DNA from: Piscicola geometra
Taxonomy: Eukaryota > Annelida > Clitellata > Hirudinida > Piscicolidae
Direction: 5' to 3'
Assembly (NCBI GenBank): GCA_943735955.1
Contig: OX030956.1
Coordinates: forward strand, 8,466,105-8,530,104
DNA: 64,000 nucleotides
Shown here piece after piece: positions 24,242-34,169 of this stretch. Position numbers and translations under genes: made by a program. A model generated the notes under the pieces. That model was not told the origin of the DNA, made no database searches, and saw nothing but the letters and a program-made list of their open reading frames with translations. Each line of letters opens with the position of its first letter. Positions within the stretch are counted from its first letter, which is position 1.

Positions 24242-24336
24242 GAAAGTATTTGAGAGGGTGCTTTGACAAGATGAAGATTGTGTCTGCATGTGTTCAAGAA
24301 GTGAAGAGATTCGTCCTATCCACGACCACTCTGCTC

Positions 24337-25600
24337 CTACCTGACTGCACTAGTGACTTGGCTGATACCTCTCTCCTTATCCGCCCCTCCCCCCATCTTC
24401 TCCTTCCCTTCACCCTCACCCACCCCACTATCTACTTTTCCTCCTCGATCCACTTCACCTTCTCTTTTCCCTCCTCCACCCATCTTGAGAGGGGGAGTGT
24501 GCATCACGTGTGTCTGGTGTCTCGAGGGTGCTTTAGCAGGGGGGGTGGTGGCATGCAGGGGGTTGATGGGCTTGAAGACTGCGTCAATGCCATTCTGAAA
24601 CATGAGGTTGTTCTGTTGTGCAAGGGAGAGGTGTTCGAAGCACGTGACACGGTAGTCGTTGTGTGAGTTATTCATGAAATCCTGCCTGCTGTCGGAGAGT
24701 TCGAGGACACTGTGGTGGTTGGTGTGCTCTTGGAGGTGGTTGGTGTGCTCTTGAAGGTGGTTGGTGTGGTCTTGAAGGTGGTTGCCATTGTGGACACCTG
24801 CGGAGTCGAGGTCGAGAACCAGTTGTTCCAGCTCGACAATGCCCCGTGTGGAAGTTTTGCACTTTGCAGTGATGAGTTTGCGGTGGAAGTGGATGGCGAA
24901 GGCGAAGAAAATGACGACGACGGGCAGGATGATGACGGTCGAGGCGATGTGTGAAGCCTCACTCAGGTTGTAGAAACGCACCCACGCCAGCATGGCCATC
25001 TGCGCCAGGAAGAGGAATATGCCAACGCCCGTCGAGAGAAACCATGCGATCTCGATGTACCTGTGGTGGTTGATTTGAAGGCTGCATGAACCAAAGCATT
25101 CATCTAAAATATCTACAATTTTCCAGTGCAAAATCTATGAATTCTCTTCGGTAGAAGAATTTAAATGCTTAAAATGTGAAGACCAGTAGAAATGGTCGTG
25201 GGGGGAGTCGTGGATGAGGGTGAGCGTCTGCATCTCAGAGACGGCCTCGAGGTGGGGCAAGATGCACGTGGAGATCATGAGCGCGAGGAGATGAAGTGCC
25301 ACCACCAGAGTGGTGATGATGCTGAATGCCACGAGGAGACTGGCAGGAAGATTCTGATCCAGTTGGATTTCTACCATTGCTACCTGAATGATTCAAAGTT
25401 TGCCTTTTATAATGAAATATGCAAAACACACTTGACTAATAGATAACTTTTAAAGACTCTTTATTAAAGAGTTCACTTACCATGGCGAAACCTGAGAGAA
25501 GGGCAGACGTCCTGCTAGAAGCTTTCAGCTTCGCCTTGCCTAGCAACAACCTCCTCAAAGACAAAGCTCTACTTTTGTATTGAACAGCAGAATCCATCAT
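24337..25600 (-). CDS. ORAI calcium release-activated channel subunit
   Basis: Pore subunit of the store-operated calcium channel in the plasma membrane, opened by STIM. Three minus-strand exons, 25600-25481, 25383-25184 and 25060-24337, join in frame to 347 residues. Start: two adjacent ATGs with an in-frame stop upstream. Seen: the [19 protein letters not shown] pre-pore helix (Arg30 = human ORAI1 R91), Val41, Glu45 (= E106 filter), TM2 with [12 protein letters not shown], a PHDHFYWYIE loop close to insect Orai, TM3 and TM4 ([14 protein letters not shown]), and a C-terminal helix ([11 protein letters not shown]) for STIM binding. Odd points: the E190-equivalent in TM3 is Gln127 ([10 protein letters not shown]). 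The TM1-TM2 loop keeps one Asp (Asp49) but is two residues shorter and lacks the D112/D114 equivalents. The C-tail has HTNHLQE heptad repeats, then a long Gly/Pro/Lys-rich tail absent from human ORAI1. Confidence 0.95.
24718..24782 (-). repeat. 21-bp coding repeat in ORAI C-tail
   Basis: Three consecutive 21-bp units encode [14 protein letters not shown] heptads right after the STIM-binding helix region, followed by a partial unit (EHTNHH). In frame with ORAI exon 3. Confidence 0.85.
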
Positions 25601-26193
25601 CCAGATATATAATTTTTCAAAGTAACTTTACAGTTTTTGAGTTTCATAGAAGGTTTTTATTATTTCAACAAGATAAATAGTTTTCATTTTGTAGAGTTTT
25701 TTAAATTTTATATAACTTTCAGAATTTCCACAGCGTAGCTAATCCATTTAATTATTTAAATTCTGTTTACAGTGTAAACTTTACACCTATCAGCTCAAGC
25801 CTTAAGAATATAACATTTTACATAACAAAGACATTTTTTTCATAAACATTTTTAATCTAGCTATACATGTAATTATAAAAATTGTATGATAAATAAAAAT
25901 AATCTATAATCTTGTTTCGACATTCTATGCACTTAGTCAACCTGTCTACTTTTATCTTGACTTTCAAGAATATTCACCATTGAATTTCATTTTAAAGCGA
26001 TATAAAGTACATATAAAATGCGTCTGACAATTGCCCTTTTTCATTACGTCAGAAGAAGAAAAATACCAGGGGCTCTCTTTTTAGGGTTTTCAAATTTTCA
26101 TTTTACACTATCAATTTTATCTGAATATATATAAATGATTAATTATTATTTATTAATCCAATGAAATATACATCTGAATGAAGAAAGCACCAG
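25601..26193. other. Intergenic AT-rich, probable ORAI promoter side
   Basis: Divergent gap between ORAI (-) and the small coiled-coil gene (+). No exon or recognisable core promoter motif was identified with confidence. Confidence 0.5.
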
Positions 26194-26206
26194 TTGATTT
26201 TGCCAG

Positions 26207-26542
26207 TGACTTCAGCCATTAAAGTTGCCTGTATTAAAGATCTTATTTCACAAAAGAAGAACCTTTTATTAACACAGAAAGCATATCTTACTGAAGTGAG
26301 TGACAAAACTTGGGAATTATTGTCATATTATGTGCCTAATTATTTGAATTATTTATTACCAATATTTATAATAAATTTATCTTTTAAAGAATGAAGAAAT
26401 GCATTTAGATGATATTGAAATAGACTATGAAGAGAAAAAAGACTTGGAAGAAAAACATAAAAGAATTGAAAAGAACATGCTCAAAGAAATGAAGATGGAT
26501 GACTTTCTTAATCATTTGAATGTTAACAAAAACTGGGAATGA
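26207..26542 (+). CDS. Small coiled-coil protein, last two exons (partial)
   Basis: An exon ending at 26295 with a GTGAGT donor reads SAIKVACIKDLISQKKNLLL then TQKAYLTE. The terminal exon, 26390-26542, joins in phase and reads NEEMHLDDIEIDYEEKKDLE, then EKHKRIEKNMLKEMKMDDFL, NHLNVNKNWE and TGA. The charged heptad-like pattern indicates a coiled coil. The left limit of the first exon is uncertain: acceptors CACCAG and CTTCAG are both possible, and an ATG 30 bp upstream is out of frame. I do not recognise the family. Upstream exons were not found, so either the gene starts in unrecognised sequence or this is a fragment. Confidence 0.5.
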
Positions 26543-26548
26543 GGCTAC

Positions 26549-26554
26549 AATAAA
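26549..26554 (+). other. Polyadenylation signal AATAAA
   Basis: Canonical hexamer seven bases after the coiled-coil gene's TGA, supporting that this is its 3' end. Confidence 0.6.
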
Positions 26555-26924
26555 ATACCAGATTGTACTGACACCATCATATTTGTTTTATGCACCCTTT
26601 GTTCAGGCATACATTTCAAAAACTAGAATGCCTGTGGTGGTAATTATGGTGGCTAATAATAATACTAGTATTTAATTTGACTTAGAAATGAAAGGCTAAG
26701 GAGAAAAGAACTTCATTAGTTATCAATTGAAAATTTTTGAAAATTTTGAAAAAGTCATTTAGTCAGTCTCCCATATTTTTAAAAACTGTTGGTTTATCAC
26801 AGTAAAACTTGCAACCAATTTCCTCCATTAGTCTCAGTGGTCTGGTAGTTTCAAATAGTATTTTAGCTCCAACCTTATTCATTCCGCTACATTTTCTTTT
26901 TCTTTATCTGTCTTTTTTTGTCCC

Positions 26925-27080
26925 CCTGAACAGCGCTTTGAAAAAATGATTTGGCCAGTCCTGAGAGACATCACCATACCATCTCAGTTTTCGTCTTTGG
27001 ACAGTAGGTCTTCATGGGGTCTAATAGCATTCGTAAATCTTTTGCGGACTTCATCATTGGTGACCAGGAAAGGTAATCTT
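26925..27080 (-). pseudogene. Non-LTR retrotransposon 3' ORF fragment
   Basis: Minus-strand readings LVTNDEVRKRFTNAIRPHED and, in another frame, QRRKLRWYGDVSQ match the R.LRW.GHV region after the reverse transcriptase of LINEs whose ORFs end with RRKLRWFGHV..-type blocks. Frameshifted and short. Confidence 0.6.
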
Positions 27081-27299
27081 TAGGATAAATACGTGACCCT
27101 TATATCCAACAAAGTTCAAACCCGAAATAGCATTGGCATAAATCAGACTTGGCTGTTGCTTCACTTCCAGCTGATCAATCTATGTCATCCGCGAATTTTA
27201 GATTTTTCTTACACAGATGCTAACTGTTTCTTCATGGTTTTCTAGAGCTTCAGTCATGATTATTTACTACCAAGGCTCAAATGAGTTTTGCAAGTGAAG

Positions 27300-27725
27300 A
27301 AATAAAGCAGTGCATTTATATTTTTTCTATTTTTTTACGCAACTTGAAAATTCAACAGTGGAATCTACCTTAAACCAAAACATAAGATAAAATCGTTAAA
27401 TTTTAATACAATTTGTTTTTTATTTCGCACAATTAACATATAAAATATGTAAATAGAATTTATTTCATTAAAATAATAAAATTTCATTTGTCTCGATTTT
27501 TTAGCAACATAAACATAAAAAAAGAAAATTTTTTAATAAATGTGACTGAAATGTATAAAAAAATACAAATAAGAGGAATTCATTAAAAATATTGAACTTA
27601 TTTTTTTCCCAATTTTATTACGAAACTTGAGATTTCAACATTTGGAATCTACCTTTAGACGAAAAAATAAGATAAAATCGTTAAATTTGTATACAATTTG
27701 TTTTTTATTTTAATATACAACGACG
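27300..27725. repeat. Tandem duplication of ~110 bp, spaced
   Basis: A segment near 27310-27430 (ATAAGATAAAATCGTTAAAT.. TACAATTTGTTTTTTATTT) is repeated near 27600-27720 with moderate divergence. No coding content seen. Confidence 0.7.
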
Positions 27726-27776
27726 AATAAGATTATAGTGGCTTAAATCCAGACGGGCTTCAAGGGGATGCAGTCA

Positions 27777-27905
27777 ATTCACCCCTTAATCGATTCACCC
27801 CTTAACCGATTCATCCCATAACCGATTCACCCCATAACCGATTCACCCCTTAACCGATTCACCCCATAACCGATTCACCCCTCAACCGATTCACCCCTTA
27901 AAATA
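27777..27905. repeat. Left terminal 16-bp subrepeats
   Basis: Eight CCGATTCACCCCTTAA-type units with ATAA/CTCA variants, followed by TTAAAATAGTTAAAACGG. The reverse complement is found at 31230-31405. Confidence 0.9.
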
Positions 27906-27929
27906 GTTAAAACGGAATTATTTTTTAAA

Positions 27930-28320
27930 ATAAAAATTTTAATATAAAATAAAATGTTAAATATAAAATAAAATTTTAAATATAAAATAAAATTTTAAAT
28001 ATAAAATAAAATTTTAAATATAAAATAAAATTTTTAATATAAAGTAAAATTTTAAATATAAAATAAAATTTTAAATATAAAATAAAATTTTAAATATAAA
28101 ATAAAATTTTAAATATAAAATAAAATTTTTAATATAAAATAAAATTTTTATTATAAAATACAAGTTTAAATATAAAATAAAAGTTTAAATATAAAATAAA
28201 ATTTTTAATATAAATTAAAAATTTTAATATAAAATAAATTTTTTAATATAAAATAAAATTTTTAATATAAAATAAAAATTTTAATATAAAATAAAATTTT
28301 TAATATAAAATAAAATTTTA
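27930..28320. repeat. 19-bp satellite a
   Basis: About 20 copies of ATATAAAATAAAATTTTAA (19 bp) with small variants. Confidence 0.93.
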
Positions 28321-28574
28321 AGTCGAACTTCATTGACAACCCTCAATGAGAGTGCTAAGGCAAATACAAAAATATGATCTGGTTGTAGGGGGTTGAGCCT
28401 GCGACCAGAATCATCGTAAGATATCCCAGATATATGACAGCTACCAAATAAAACGGAGTCAATTATATTCAGATCTGGATGATGAAGTTTATTTTTAAAA
28501 TGTAATGTTAAAATGATATTGAAAAATGTATTTAATATTGAAGAATTTTTTGTGTATTTGATAATTTATTTTAT

Positions 28575-28855
28575 ATTATATAATATATTTCATATAATTA
28601 TTCAATAAATGAATAATTATTCATTTATTGAATAATTATTCTTTTATTGAATAATTATTCTTTTATTGAATAATAATTTTTTTATTGAATAATAATTTTT
28701 TTATTGAATAATAATTTATTTATTGAATAATAATTTATTTATTGAATAATAATTTTTTTATTGAATAATAATTTTTTTATTGAATAATAATTTTTTTATT
28801 GAATAATAATTTTTTTATTGAATAATAATTTTTTTATTAAATAATTTTTTTATTA
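28575..28855. repeat. 19-bp satellite b
   Basis: About 14 copies of a 19-bp unit, ATTGAATAATAATTTTTTT. The early copies read ATTGAATAATTATTCTTTT. Confidence 0.93.
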
Positions 28856-28859
28856 AATA

Positions 28860-30035
28860 ATTTATCATTTATTTAATAATTTATCATTTATTTAATAATT
28901 TATCATTTATTTAATAATTTATCATTTATTTAATAATTTATCATTTATTTAATAATTTATCATTTATTTAATAATTTATCATTTATTTAATAATTTATCA
29001 TTTATTTAATAATTTATCATTTATTTAATAATTTATCATTTATTTAATAATTTATCATTTATTTAATAATTTATCATTTATTTAATAATTTATCATTTAT
29101 TTAATAATTTATCATTTATTTAATAATTTATCATTTATTTAATAATTTATCATTTATTTAATAATTTATCATTTATTTAATAATTTATCATTTATTTAAT
29201 AATTTATCATTTATTTAATAATTTATCATTTATTTAATAATTTATCATTTATTTAATAATTTATCATTTATTTAATAATTTATCATTTATTTAATAATTT
29301 ATCATTTATTTAATAATTTATCATTTATTTAATAATTTATCATTTATTTAATAATTTATCATTTATTTAATAATTTATCATTTATTTAATAATTTATCAT
29401 TTATTTAATAATTTATCATTTATTTAATAATTTATCATTTATTTAATAATTTATCATTTATTTAATAATTTATCATTTATTTAATAATTTATCATTTATT
29501 TAATAATTTATCATTTATTTAATAATTTATCATTTATTTAATAATTTATCATTTATTTAATAATTTATCATTTATTTAATAATTTATCATTTATTTAATA
29601 ATTTATCATTTATTTAATAATTTATCATTTATTTAATAATTTATCATTTATTTAATAATTTATCATTTATTTAATAATTTATCATTTATTTAATAATTTA
29701 TCATTTATTTAATAATTTATCATTTATTTAATAATTTATCATTTATTTAATAATTTATCATTTATTTAATAATTTATCATTTATTTAATAATTTATCATT
29801 TATTTAATAATTTATCATTTATTTAATAATTTATCATTTATTTAATAATTTATCATTTATTTAATAATTTATCATTTATTTAATAATTTATCATTTATTT
29901 AATAATTTATCATTTATTTAATAATTTATCATTTATTTAATAATTTATCATTTATTTAATAATTTATCATTTATTTAATAATTTATCATTTATTTAATAA
30001 TTTATCATTTACTTTATAATTTATCATTTATTTTG
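28860..30035. repeat. 19-bp satellite c, highly homogeneous
   Basis: About 60 essentially identical copies of ATCATTTATTTAATAATTT (19 bp). The only changes are at the last copies (ACTTTATAATTT). In the partial element copy at 52.5 kb the related unit is present about once. Confidence 0.96.
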
Positions 30036-30095
30036 AGCGCCTCTGTTGCCTCCATAGCGCTATATAAATGAATTTTATTATTATTGTTATTTTAG
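30036..30095. other. Short interruption, possible LINE/SINE 3' tail
   Basis: TGAGCGCCTCTGTTGCCTCC then ATAGCGCTATATAAATG followed by TTATTATTATTG. AGCGCTATATAAATG plus a short A/T microsatellite resembles 3' tails of invertebrate non-LTR elements. It separates satellites c and d. Confidence 0.4.
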
Positions 30096-30107
30096 ATTTA
30101 TCTATTT

Positions 30108-31065
30108 ATTTTATAATTATCTATTTATTTTATAATTATCTATTTATTTTATAATTATCTATTTATTTTATAATTATCTATTTATTTTATAATTATCTAT
30201 TTATTTTATAATTATCTATTTATTTTATAATTATCTATTTATTTTATAATTATCTATTTATTTTATAATTATCTATTTATTTTATAATTATCTATTTATT
30301 TTATAATTATCTATTTATATTATAATTATCTATTTATATTATAATTATCTATTTATTTTCTAATTATCTATTTATTTTCTAATTATCTATTTATTTTCTA
30401 ATTATCTATTTATTTTCTAATTATCCATTTATTTTCTAATTATCTATTTATTTTCTAATTATCTATTTATTTTCTAATTATCTATTTATTTTCTAATTAT
30501 CTATTTATTTTCTAATTATCTATTAATTTTATAATTATCTATTAATTTTATAATTATCTATTAATTTTATAGTTATCTATTAATTTTATAATTATCTATT
30601 AATTTTATAATTATCTATTAATTTTATAATTATCTATTTATTTTATAATTATCTATTTATTTTATAATTATCTATTTATTTTATAATTATCTATTTATTT
30701 TATAATTATCTATTTATTTTATAATTATCTATTTATTTTATAATTATCTATTTATTTTATAATTATCTATTTATTTTATAATTATCTATTTATTTTATAA
30801 TTATCTATTTATTTTATAATTATTTATTTATTTTATAATTATCTTTTTATTTTATAATTATCTATTTATTTTATAATTATCTATTTATTTTATAATTATC
30901 TATTTATTTTATAATTATCTATTTATTTTATAATTATCTATTTATTTTATAATTATCTATTTATTTTATAATTATCTATTTATTTTATAATTATCTATTC
31001 ATTTTATAATTATCTATTTATTTTATAATTATCTATTTATTTTATAATTATCTATTTATTTTATA
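30108..31065. repeat. 19-bp satellite d
   Basis: About 50 copies of CTATTTATTTTATAATTAT (19 bp), with blocks of shared variants (TTTTCTAATTAT near 30350-30520; TTAATTTTATAA near 30525-30630). This patchwork indicates local amplification. Confidence 0.95.
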
Positions 31066-31257
31066 ATTTTTTATATATTTTTTAGATATATTTTATAATT
31101 TTAAAAAATAATTTACCATTTATTTTATCTTTTTAAAAACAAATTTATTTGTTCATTTTATAATTTTTAACTTTTTTTCCCCATTATTTAAAAAATAATA
31201 ATTTATTATTTTATTTTAGCAAAATACCTATAAAAAATAAAGTCCGTTTTTAACTAT

Positions 31258-31405
31258 TTTAAGGGGTGAATCGGTTGAGGGGTGAATCGGTTATGGGGTG
31301 AATCGGTTAAGGGGTGAATCGGTTATGGGGGGAATTGGTTATGGGATGAATCGGTTAAGGGGTGAATCGGTCAAGGGGTGAATCGGTTAAGGGGTGAATC
31401 AACTG
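31258..31405. repeat. Right terminal 16-bp subrepeats (inverted)
   Basis: About nine TTAAGGGGTGAATCGG units, the reverse complement of the left-end units, preceded by AAAGTCCGTTTTTAACTATT. Confidence 0.9.
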
Positions 31406-31412
31406 CAATTCG

Positions 31413-32609
31413 TCACAACCAATGTCTCTGGAAACAATAGTTTATTTCCTATTCATTCAAGCAGTTTCTCAACCACCGCTTCTGTTGCTGTTGTGGTCTC
31501 TGCAGTCATGGCTGCACTTTTCGTGGGTTGATGATCGAGGGAATGAATGGAAGGGGTTTCGATGGTTAGTCGGTGGGTGAGTGAGATTGCTTGCTGAGAT
31601 TGGGAAGTTGTTGGGAAGGTGAAAGTAAGTAAGTAAATAGACGGATTGGTGGGTGAATCCATTATTAGATTTTTGAATGGATGACTGATTATTCATGGAA
31701 TGGTTATCTAATACGTCACTTAAAAATGACGTGGATGTATTTGTGAAGCCATTTCAAAACATTGCTATATACACTTAGTTTCTTTTCTGTATGTTATTTT
31801 GAATATGAATCTTTCTTCGAGTTTTATATCTACTTTATATACACACAGTCTTTCGAACGATTACTCTTATGAAACCAATCAACCGGGAAATCTGTTAAAA
31901 ATCAATTAATTTTATATATATACTTTGGCGTTTTATATCTACTTTATATACTTAAATCCTTTATATATATTTTTATAGATGTATCCTTTATATATCTGGG
32001 AGTGTGGCAGTTAGTTTTAACCAATCAGCCGAAGCTTCAAGCAAATATTTTTATGCTTCGGGCAGGCGGATTCGATCCAATAGTTGTCAATTAGTTGACC
32101 TCATTGATTGCAATAAAAACGAACATCTGTAAATAGGCAGTTCGGGGCAAGATGGCGGGTCCAAGATGACGAGCTCGTCATCTTAACTCGTTTTTCAGAA
32201 TTTGCAAATTAAATATGAATATGAAAATGGTGCTTTTGTGTTGCTTAAATATTAGTTAATTATTATAACTTAAATTAAGTCTCAATAAATTAAATCAAAG
32301 AAATGATGTGGTAAATTATCAATTTAATAGTTAGGCTACAATATAGCCTGGCTACATTGCATTACATTATATACCAATAAAGCTTCGAATATTTTTTCCC
32401 TATACCTAATTAATTGTATATAAACATAGGTATAGTTACTAGAGTATACACTTGTTGTTTGTAGGTTATCTATGTATATAAATAATACACGGTAAATATG
32501 TTAATCAAAAGTTTTATTCATTGTAAATAACTTGTGCACGGTATATATGTTATACTCCTTCTATAAATGTAATATCAATAGATATCTTACAAACAACAAG
32601 TAGTATATC
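31413..32609. other. No gene seen
   Basis: The minus-strand ORFs at 31450-31700 are Ser/Thr/Pro-rich without family features and are probably incidental. The rest is AT-rich intergenic sequence with many TATATA runs. Confidence 0.55.
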
Positions 32610-32977
32610 TGTTCCATCCAAAGTCGCTGTCCCGTCCAAAGATACATTTTGCATGCGTAATTAGACTGTTTTTAGCTATTTGGACCAAACTAGAATTTGA
32701 ATTTGGATTTGATAGTGTTAAGAAAAGTTGCGATTGAGAATTTGAGTTTGAATTTGAAAGTGTTAAGAAAAGTTGCGATCGAGAATTTGAGTTTGAATTT
32801 GATAGTGTTAAGAAAAGTTGCGATATAAATAATATTTAAAAAAACTTTAGGTTTAGATAGACCCTCATTATTTATGTGAATTCGCAAATTCTAGGTTGGT
32901 CCAAATACATAAAAATAGTCTAATTACGCATGCAAAATGTATCTTTGGACTGAACAGCGACTTTGGAAGGAACAATG
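32610..32977. mobile_element. MITE with ~70-80-bp inverted ends
   Basis: Left arm TGTTCC.TCCAAAGTCGCTGT.. then AAAGATACATTTTGCATGCG, TAATTAGAC. The right arm is its reverse complement (GTCTAATTACGCATGC.. GCGACTTTGGAAGGAACA). The core holds three copies of a roughly 60-bp repeat (TTAAGAAAAGTTGCGAT). No ORF of note. Superfamily not assigned; target duplication unclear. Confidence 0.85.
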
Positions 32978-33107
32978 TTCCATTGGAACATACATAAGTT
33001 ATACTTGTTATATATAAATTTCACTCGTTATATAAATCTAATATTCGTTATATATAAGTTATGCTAGTTATATATGGGTTATGGTCGTCATAAACTCTCC
33101 GCTCGCT

Positions 33108-33115
33108 TATAAATA
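33108..33115 (+). promoter_or_regulatory. Possible TATA box
   Basis: TATAAATA in a GC-richer context (CTCGCTTATAAATACGAG) about 300 bp upstream of the 33414 ORF. Could belong to a retroelement or host promoter, or be chance. Confidence 0.3.
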
Positions 33116-33413
33116 CGAGTTTCTCGCGGGCTTTTCTTTCTTCTCACGTTTCGCTCTTTTGGAGACTCAAAGGTTATTTTAAATTCTAAAACAATGGCAA
33201 AGATGTTTCGGAATATACTTGCTTGAATTGTTAGCTTCTTCTTCATGAACCAGAACGCAAAAACGACAAGTTATTAAACTCTTCCAGAACCTCCTACCAC
33301 AGAATCAACTTCCAAACCACAGCAACTAGCTGCGCACACTTCAGCAACCAAGACGACACCAAACTCCCATAACACTCACCCGATGTATCCACATCCAGGC
33401 ACTAACCAACAAC

Positions 33414-33803
33414 ATGTCACAACCTCCAACACCAAACACCACGTGGCTTCCTCCAGCCGTAACTAACCATATACTGAGTAAAGTTTACTCAAATACGCCC
33501 ACGATCAACAACCAGCTTCGCAAATCTTTCAGACGTTATTACTCTACACGTGTCCTTTCCAAAGCAAGCTTCTACAGAAATTCGAAATCTCAACATGAAT
33601 GGCCCTCCACGCTTCGGCAGCCCCAGCAACAGACAGCCGATGTAACTTCTCCCGGGACAGACCAGCAACAACATGGCACACCTCACATCTTCGACCGCTC
33701 TAGAACCGCACAGATCTCTCAAACTGGATACAACACGGTACCTTTTACATTGAAGTCGCCTCACAGGGAAGTCGTTGCATTACGAATTATTATACTTGAT
33801 TAA
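33414..33803 (+). CDS. Unidentified 129-codon ORF
   Basis: Ser/Thr/Gln/Pro-rich, starting MSQPPTPNTTWLPPAV, with a basic middle (QLRKSFRRYYSTRVLSKASF). No domain, signal peptide or membrane segment is seen. Codon composition is less AT-rich than the surroundings and a TATAAATA lies upstream. It could be a gene, an exon or a retroelement leader region. Low confidence. Confidence 0.25.
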   Translation: MSQPPTPNTTWLPPAVTNHILSKVYSNTPTINNQLRKSFRRYYSTRVLSKASFYRNSKSQHEWPSTLRQPQQQTADVTSPGTDQQQHGTPHIFDRSRTAQISQTGYNTVPFTLKSPHREVVALRIIILD

Positions 33804-34169
33804 CACTTTTCCAAAAATGCTTGATCATATTATGGATTATTTGCGCAATGGCTACGTGTGTGTTATTTAGGTGAAATTGTGGGGTTCATTTGCGTTGGAG
33901 CTGCAGATATCTATTGGTTGTAGTCAATGTTGTTGGGATGCTGGTGGTTGTTGGGTGTTTTGTGGTGATGTTGTCTGTTGGCCTGGGTTAGGGGAGGATT
34001 AGGGAGGGCTGCGAGTATTTCGTTAGTGGAGGTCGTATGGCATGGGTGGATCCACATGTGGTCCAAGCAAGGGGCAAACATTGTTCAGTGGAAAATGTCA
34101 GCGCGCATTGAATATTCATATTTTTGTTTTTACTTAATTTTACATAAATTAAAACGTCTGTGTGGTAAG

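Larger units (their letters stand above)
27764..31412. mobile_element. Foldback-like element packed with 19-bp satellites
   Basis: Outer ends read GATGCAGTCAATTCACCCC (left) and GGGGTGAATCAACTGCAATT (right, inverted). Each end is a run of degenerate 16-bp CCGATTCACCCCTTAA units: about eight on the left and nine on the right in opposite orientation. Inside lie several AT-rich satellites, a roughly 200-bp single-copy segment near 28320-28500, and no transposase. A second, inverted partial copy at 51.9-52.9 kb has the same end, a satellite-poor version of the interior and the same single-copy segment, which shows this is one mobile family. Target duplication not identified. Confidence 0.8.

Noticed and set aside
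24353..24973. Plus-strand ORFs opposite ORAI exon 3
   Set aside because: Antisense shadows of a clear coding exon; composition-driven.
28380..28415. tRNA-derived SINE B-box (GGTTGAGCCTGCGACC)
   Set aside because: The B-box match lacks a base and no convincing A-box lies at the right distance; left as a single-copy segment of the foldback element.
28860..30035. CRISPR array
   Set aside because: Tandem units are contiguous with no unique spacers, in eukaryotic DNA; the same applies to the other arrays.
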